From: Sphingobacterium bovisgrunnientis
GTDB taxonomy: Bacteria; Bacteroidota; Bacteroidia; Sphingobacteriales; Sphingobacteriaceae
Direction: 5' to 3'
Length of the DNA stretch: 64,000 nucleotides
Assembly: GCF_009829085.1 (NCBI RefSeq)
Contig: NZ_WUQY01000004.1
Span: 90,330 to 154,329 of the forward strand
The position numbers were made by a program, and so were the translations under genes. Positions 59,840-64,000 of the stretch are shown one piece after another (the stretch's first letter is position 1; every line of letters begins with the position of its first letter). The notes beneath the pieces were generated by a model. It was not told the origin of the DNA. It saw nothing but the letters and a program-made list of their open reading frames with translations, and made no database searches.

Positions 59840-61393
59840 ATGAGAAAAATAGGAATAAGTTTATTGACAGCTGTCTTAGGTGGAGCAATAGCTGTAGGTG
59901 GATACAAATTGTTTGAAGACAAACAGTTTGGAAACATGACATTAGAAGAACAGCAAAAAGTATATTATGCAAATAATCCTTCGGCAGAAATTATGTCGTC
60001 GACAGGAAATCCAGATTTCACGCAGGCAGCAGCAGCGGTATCTCCTGGAGTAGTACATATAAAAGTGACAATGACTGCGCGCGGATCGCAACGCGGTGGT
60101 GGCGGAAGTTCTCCATTCGATATGTTTGAGGAATTTTTCGGTGCACCACAACGCCGTCAGCAAGCACAACCTCGTCAACAGCAAGCTTCTGGGTCTGGTG
60201 TGATTTTGACTCCTGATGGTTACATCGTGACAAACAATCACGTTGTTGAAAATGCAGATAAAATCGAAGTACAACTGACAGATAAACGCACTTTCGAAGC
60301 TAAAGTCATTGGTAAAGATGCCAACACGGATTTAGCTTTATTAAAAGTGAGTGCTACAAATTTGCCAATGGTAAAAATGGGTGATTCGGATAATGTACAA
60401 ATTGGTGAGTGGGTATTAGCTGTAGGTTATCCATTGAGTTTACAATCTACGGTTACAGCGGGTATCGTTAGTGCAAAAGGTCGTCAAATTGGTATTTTGG
60501 GAGATTCACAGCAACAACAGCCTCGTGGCTTCGGTGATCAAGATCAACAAATTATCAATACAGCGATTGAGTCATTTATTCAAACAGATGCGGTAATTAA
60601 CAAAGGTAATAGTGGGGGTGCGTTGGTGAATGCGCGTGGTGAATTAATTGGTATCAACTCAGCGATTGCTTCCCCAACAGGTGTATATGCAGGATATGGA
60701 TTTGCTATCCCAATTAACTTGGCTAAAAAGATTTTGGATGACTTTAAAGAATTCGGTAGTGTAAAACGCGGTTTCATTGGCGTAACGTTCACTGAAATGA
60801 ATGAAGCTTTGCGTAAAGAAAAAGGTATTGATGACGTTAATGGTCTTTATGTACAAAATGTTGTAAAAGGTGGTGCTGCAGAAAGTGCTGGTATCAAAGG
60901 CGGTGACATTATTACTAAAATCGAAGGCAGAACCATTTACTCATCTTCAGATTTACAAGAGCGTGTAGCTAGACTTCGTCCAGGTGATAAAGTAAAAATC
61001 ACATACAAGCGTGAGGGCAAAGAGAAAGATGTAAACTTAACGCTAAAAGCTGAAGAAGATACAAAAGGTAAAGGTGGTGAAGATGGACCAAGTGCAAGCG
61101 CAACCGAAATCTTCAATAAATTAGGTGCTAGTTTCATTCCTGCAACGGATGCACGTAAGAAAGAATTGGGTGTGTCGTCTGGGGTTATCGTGACTCAAGT
61201 ACACAGAGGTGGTGTTTTCGAATACTTCGGTGTAGAAAAAGGTTTAGTAATCACTGAAGTAAATGGAAAAGCGGTGAACAGTGTGGATGATGTAGAATCA
61301 GCATTGTCATCAACAAGACGTAACATTGTACGTATCAAAGGTGTGCCTCAACGCGGTAGCACAGTTGAACTAAATGTTCCTATTGAATACTAA
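59840..61393 (+). CDS. degP: Do-family serine protease (DegP/HtrA type)
   Basis: This is a 517-residue periplasmic protease and chaperone. An N-terminal signal or membrane anchor (MRKIGISLLTAVLGGAIAVGG) precedes the trypsin-like domain, with triad His134 (TNNHVVENADK), Asp164 (DANTDLALLKV) and Ser258 (NKGNSGGALVNARG). Two PDZ domains follow: about residues 310-405 (GLYVQNVVKGGAAESAGIKGGD) and about 420-515. A Gln/Arg-rich loop near residue 90-115 links the anchor to the protease. It is divergent from dapF. Confidence 0.95.
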   Translation: MRKIGISLLTAVLGGAIAVGGYKLFEDKQFGNMTLEEQQKVYYANNPSAEIMSSTGNPDFTQAAAAVSPGVVHIKVTMTARGSQRGGGGSSPFDMFEEFFGAPQRRQQAQPRQQQASGSGVILTPDGYIVTNNHVVENADKIEVQLTDKRTFEAKVIGKDANTDLALLKVSATNLPMVKMGDSDNVQIGEWVLAVGYPLSLQSTVTAGIVSAKGRQIGILGDSQQQQPRGFGDQDQQIINTAIESFIQTDAVINKGNSGGALVNARGELIGINSAIASPTGVYAGYGFAIPINLAKKILDDFKEFGSVKRGFIGVTFTEMNEALRKEKGIDDVNGLYVQNVVKGGAAESAGIKGGDIITKIEGRTIYSSSDLQERVARLRPGDKVKITYKREGKEKDVNLTLKAEEDTKGKGGEDGPSASATEIFNKLGASFIPATDARKKELGVSSGVIVTQVHRGGVFEYFGVEKGLVITEVNGKAVNSVDDVESALSSTRRNIVRIKGVPQRGSTVELNVPIEY

Positions 61394-61413
61394 TAGCAAT
61401 ACTTAATTGATAT

Positions 61414-61446
61414 AAAATGGCTTTCTTCGGGAAGCCATTTTTGTTT
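61414..61446 (+). terminator. terminator after degP
   Basis: AAATGGCTT pairs with AAGCCATTT around TCTTCGGG, followed by TTGTTTTT. Confidence 0.85.
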
Positions 61447-61474
61447 TTACAGAATAAAAAGACATTTTTGTGCT

Positions 61475-61912
61475 ATGAAGATTTTAATGGTTTGTTTAGG
61501 AAATATTTGTCGATCGCCATTGGCACACGGCATTTTACAACAAATAGCAGATAGCAAAAATTTAGGCTGGGAAATAGATTCTGCAGGAACAGGTGATTGG
61601 CATGTCGGTCAGTGTCCAGATAGACGCAGTATTGCAGTAGCTAAAAAATACGGAGTGGATATTTCTACGCAGAAAGCACAACATTTTACAACGGCGTTAT
61701 TCGATAAATACGATCGTATTTTAGTTATGGATAGACAGAATTATAAGGATGTAATTCGACTTGCGCAAAATGATGCTCAAAAGGCGAAAGTGTCGCTGTT
61801 TTTGGACGACGATATTGTGCCAGATCCGTATTACGATGACGCGATGTTTGAGCCAGTATATGCGATGGTGGAGAAAAGATGTCAAGATCTCATCTTGAAA
61901 TTGTCGAAATAA
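61475..61912 (+). CDS. low-molecular-weight protein tyrosine phosphatase
   Basis: This is a 145-residue phosphatase. The phosphate loop MVCLGNICRSPLAHGIL carries the catalytic Cys7 and Arg13 (CX5R). The general-acid Asp lies in VPDPYYDDAMFEP near residue 115. It has the normal length and no membrane segment. In Bacteroidota such enzymes are often found with polysaccharide biosynthesis genes, but here it starts a run with a small unknown gene and a peptidyl-prolyl isomerase. Confidence 0.95.
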   Translation: MKILMVCLGNICRSPLAHGILQQIADSKNLGWEIDSAGTGDWHVGQCPDRRSIAVAKKYGVDISTQKAQHFTTALFDKYDRILVMDRQNYKDVIRLAQNDAQKAKVSLFLDDDIVPDPYYDDAMFEPVYAMVEKRCQDLILKLSK

Positions 61913-61979
61913 CGTAACGATTAAATCAGGTTGTGCCAAAACCAAATTATAAATAGTATTTTGGCGCAATAGCTAGTAT

Positions 61980-62327
61980 ATGAAAGCAACAGAAGTAAAT
62001 CAAAAGTGGAATGTTCTTCGGGAAGCCATTGCGCAAAGTTTTGACATGGAATTACCGGATCTGAAAGTCATGCTATTTTTGATCGGTGTACAGGAATTGG
62101 GAAAAGGACCAAAACAATTTTCGAAACGAGAAAAAGAAGAACTGATGCATATTGCGACATGCAGGTTGTTTTCTTCGATGGGTTTTTATGAGTTGGAAGG
62201 TTCAGATGAGGATGGTTGGCCGCATTGGAAATTGGTAAAACCCGTTCCTAATTATACATTATTAGAGCAAGAGTTGATCATGAAATCGTTGATTATTGAC
62301 TACTTCCAAGATTTAGATTTTATATAA
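61980..62327 (+). CDS. conserved unknown protein (115 residues)
   Basis: This is a small cytoplasmic protein with WNVLREAIAQSFDMELPDLK (residues 10-29), LFLIGVQELGKGPKQFSKREK and GFYELEGSDEDGWPHW. I remember conserved Bacteroidota proteins of this pattern without a name. It is helical with a C-terminal acidic end. It lies 67 bp after the phosphatase gene and 10 bp before the peptidyl-prolyl isomerase gene, with which it is probably co-transcribed. No function can be stated. Confidence 0.75.
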   Translation: MKATEVNQKWNVLREAIAQSFDMELPDLKVMLFLIGVQELGKGPKQFSKREKEELMHIATCRLFSSMGFYELEGSDEDGWPHWKLVKPVPNYTLLEQELIMKSLIIDYFQDLDFI

Positions 62328-62337
62328 AATAATATAA

Positions 62338-63102
62338 ATGAAAAGAATAGTTTTAAGTCTCGTTTTGACTTTTTTCGTAATGCAAAGTTTTGCACAAAAG
62401 CCACAACATTACTATGTAGAAATCAAAACTAACAAAGGTGTAATGCTGGCGCAATTGTATAACCAAACACCCAAGCATCGTGACAACTTCAAGAAGTTAG
62501 TGAGTGAAAGATATTACGATGGTATTCTATTTCACCGTGTGATTAAAAATTTCATGATTCAAGGTGGTGACCCTGAATCTAAGGAGCCTACAACCACAAG
62601 TCTAACTGTACTGGGTAATGGTGGACCAGATTATAAAATCAATTCCGAGATTCAAGAAGGATTATTTCACAAAAAAGGTGTACTAGGTGCAGCAAGAGAC
62701 AATAATCCTGCAAAGTCATCATCGGGTTCGCAATTTTACATTGTGCAAGGACGTAAATTCTCAGATGCTGGTTTAGATTCCTTGGTAACTATGCGTATGC
62801 AAGGAAAGCAATTCTCAGAACAACAGCGTGAAGCCTACAAAACCATTGGTGGTACGCCGCATTTGGATGGTAACTATACAGTCTTTGGCGAGGTTTTAAA
62901 AGGAATTGAGGCTGTCGATCAAATCGCTGCTGTATCCACAAATAATGTGGATAGACCGATTACAGATGAGCCAATGCATATTCGTTTGTTGACACGTCGC
63001 GAAGCAATAAATACTGAAAGAGAAATGAATGGGTTAAAACCTAAAAATGGTTTTTTTACTAAGTTATTTGACGGATTCAAGTCCAAGAACTACAAACTCT
63101 AG
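62338..63102 (+). CDS. cyclophilin-type peptidyl-prolyl isomerase, exported
   Basis: This is a 254-residue PPIase that speeds cis-trans proline isomerisation. The signal peptide is MKRIVLSLVLTFFVMQSFAQ. The cyclophilin domain has the catalytic Arg in YYDGILFHRVIKNFMIQGGD (about residue 62) and GSQFYIVQGRKFSDA, with a Bacteroidota-specific insertion (MRMQGKQFSEQQREAYK) and a C-terminal basic tail. It likely folds periplasmic proteins. It ends 3 bp before xth. Confidence 0.93.
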   Translation: MKRIVLSLVLTFFVMQSFAQKPQHYYVEIKTNKGVMLAQLYNQTPKHRDNFKKLVSERYYDGILFHRVIKNFMIQGGDPESKEPTTTSLTVLGNGGPDYKINSEIQEGLFHKKGVLGAARDNNPAKSSSGSQFYIVQGRKFSDAGLDSLVTMRMQGKQFSEQQREAYKTIGGTPHLDGNYTVFGEVLKGIEAVDQIAAVSTNNVDRPITDEPMHIRLLTRREAINTEREMNGLKPKNGFFTKLFDGFKSKNYKL

Positions 63103-63105
63103 TCT

Positions 63106-63870
63106 ATGAAAATAATCACATACAACGTTAATGGACTACGAGCGGCACTAAAAAAAGATTGGTTAGGATGGTTGACGGAGGTTAATCCAGATGTCGTTTG
63201 TTTACAGGAAATAAAAGCTACGCCAGATCAAGTACCAGAAATTCTATTTTTGGAACAAATGGGTTATGAGCACTATTGGTATCCCGCGCAGAAAAAGGGC
63301 TATAGCGGTACAGCAATCTTAACTAAAATTACACCAAAACATGTAGAATACGGTTGCGGTCACGAAGATTATGATTTCGAAGGGAGAATAATTCGTGCGG
63401 ATTTTGATGATGTGTCGGTCATGAGTACCTATTTTCCGTCAGGAACAACGGGTGATGTACGTCAAGATTTTAAATATAGATTCTTGGATGATTTTCACCA
63501 TTATGCGCATAAGTTACTCGTGGAACATCCTAATTTAGTTATTAGTGGCGATTATAATATTTGTCACCGTGCTATCGATATTCACAATCCAAAATCAAAT
63601 GCGAATACTTCAGGATTTTTGCCTGCTGAGCGGGAGTGGATGGAGAATTTTATTAATTCTGGATTTATAGATACATTTCGGTCACTGAATCCTGATCCCT
63701 ATCATTATACGTGGTGGAGCTATAGAGCCGGATCAAGAGGCAAAAACTTAGGTTGGCGTATTGATTACAATATGGCTTCGCAAGCTTTGCAAGATAGAAT
63801 TGTTGGGGCTAAAATATTACCAGATGCGGTGCATTCAGATCACTGTCCTGTGCTATTAGAGTTAGCTTAA
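63106..63870 (+). CDS. xth: exodeoxyribonuclease III
   Basis: This is a 254-residue AP endonuclease and 3'-5' exonuclease of base-excision repair. The motifs are MKIITYNVNGLRAAL (metal-binding Asn), VVCLQEIKATPDQVP (Glu), YFPSG, VISGDYNICHRAIDI (Asp/Asn), DTFRSLNPDPYHYTWWSYR, and the C-terminal HSDHCPVLLEL (catalytic His). The start is 3 bp after the isomerase stop, so they are translationally coupled. It complements ung, found at the other end of the window. Confidence 0.96.
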   Translation: MKIITYNVNGLRAALKKDWLGWLTEVNPDVVCLQEIKATPDQVPEILFLEQMGYEHYWYPAQKKGYSGTAILTKITPKHVEYGCGHEDYDFEGRIIRADFDDVSVMSTYFPSGTTGDVRQDFKYRFLDDFHHYAHKLLVEHPNLVISGDYNICHRAIDIHNPKSNANTSGFLPAEREWMENFINSGFIDTFRSLNPDPYHYTWWSYRAGSRGKNLGWRIDYNMASQALQDRIVGAKILPDAVHSDHCPVLLELA

Positions 63871-63878
63871 AAAAATAG

Positions 63879-63902
63879 GGAGAAACATTGTTTCTCCTTT
63901 CT
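63879..63902. terminator. terminator after xth
   Basis: GGAGAAAC pairs with GTTTCTCC around ATT. T-rich sequence lies on the forward strand and AT-rich sequence on the other, between convergent genes. Confidence 0.85.
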
Positions 63903-63911
63903 TGACTTTGG

Positions 63912-64000
63912 CTAGTTTCTCATATATATGAAAGAAGAAACAGCATTATTCATGATTTTACCTTGTTTCGCTAATTTATTTTCAATGTTCACGAAGTCGG
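63912..64000 (-). CDS. partial gene, C-terminal end only
   Basis: On the reverse strand a frame enters from the right edge and ends DFVNIENKLAKQGKIMNNAV then SSFIYMRN and a TAG at 63912. The helical amphipathic pattern and the convergent terminator just beyond the stop suggest a real gene. The family cannot be identified from 28 residues. Confidence 0.5.
   Translation of the reverse strand, partial: DFVNIENKLAKQGKIMNNAVSSFIYMRN

Noticed and set aside
63930..64000. Forward frame starting at ATG near 63930
   Set aside because: A reverse-strand frame with a protein-like C-terminus and a convergent terminator explains the region better.

Overview
The window is a 64 kb stretch of an AT-rich chromosome from a member of the Bacteroidota, most likely Sphingobacteriaceae (Sphingobacterium-like). 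The support is: many start sites carry the Bacteroidota promoter box TAnnTTTG instead of purine-rich ribosome binding sites; the gene content includes DUF4293, DUF983, DUF4369/TlpA proteins, a GRP-type sugar porter and a short-chain threonine dehydrogenase; and many small exported proteins end their signal peptides in AQ or GQ. The genus is an inference from gene content, not a sequence match. I see no rRNA, phage, transposase or CRISPR array. The one tRNA is tRNA-Gly(GCC).

Layout. 1-4450: truA (cut by the left edge), a DUF4293 membrane protein, a secreted protein, a TPR membrane protein, ung, and an lrp-type regulator whose stop codon abuts a permuted papain-fold protein. 4451-8600: long leader and the sufBCD iron-sulfur assembly operon, with no sufS or sufE beside it. 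8623-11100: a frameshifted TonB-type gene, an MFS exporter and tRNA-Gly. 11192-17204: FAD dehydrogenase, a lemA-TPM-TPM cluster, and two DUF4369/TlpA paralogues, one of which has lost its CxxC. 17247-25824: Cys/Met-metabolism PLP enzyme, M14 peptidase, asd, a lamin-tail protein with a late stop codon, threonine dehydrogenase and yebC.

25902-35678: a protein built from 41-residue repeats, then a DeoR-type regulator placed directly before a surface-polysaccharide operon (Wzx-type flippase, three glycosyltransferases, DUF3820), trhO, galE and waaA. 35680-40109: hemW and a copper island of a small HMA chaperone, a CopA ATPase and an AraC regulator carrying its own N-terminal CxxC metal site. 40303-45106: a secreted unknown protein and a LacI-ribokinase-sugar porter operon with a perfect 20-bp operator palindrome. 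45132-48375: M1 peptidase, DUF983 protein, AraC regulator.

48376-55860 is the unusual part of an otherwise housekeeping window. It holds two copies of a structured repeat around an unknown gene, a nested inverted-repeat element, a GIY-YIG gene bracketed by 44-bp direct repeats, a relic of a zinc-motif gene, and, just after mfd, a relic of the 3' end of asd with its terminator. 55868-64000 returns to housekeeping: SNF2 helicase, dapF, degP/htrA, a low-molecular-weight phosphatase, a peptidyl-prolyl isomerase, exonuclease III and the 3' end of an unidentified gene at the right edge.

No complete new defence or biosynthetic system stands out. The most novel signals are the covarying repeat pair at 48536-48660 and 49381-49502, the GIY-YIG repeat-bracketed unit, the asd relic, the 41-residue-repeat protein, and promoter boxes placed so close to start codons that leaderless mRNAs are implied.
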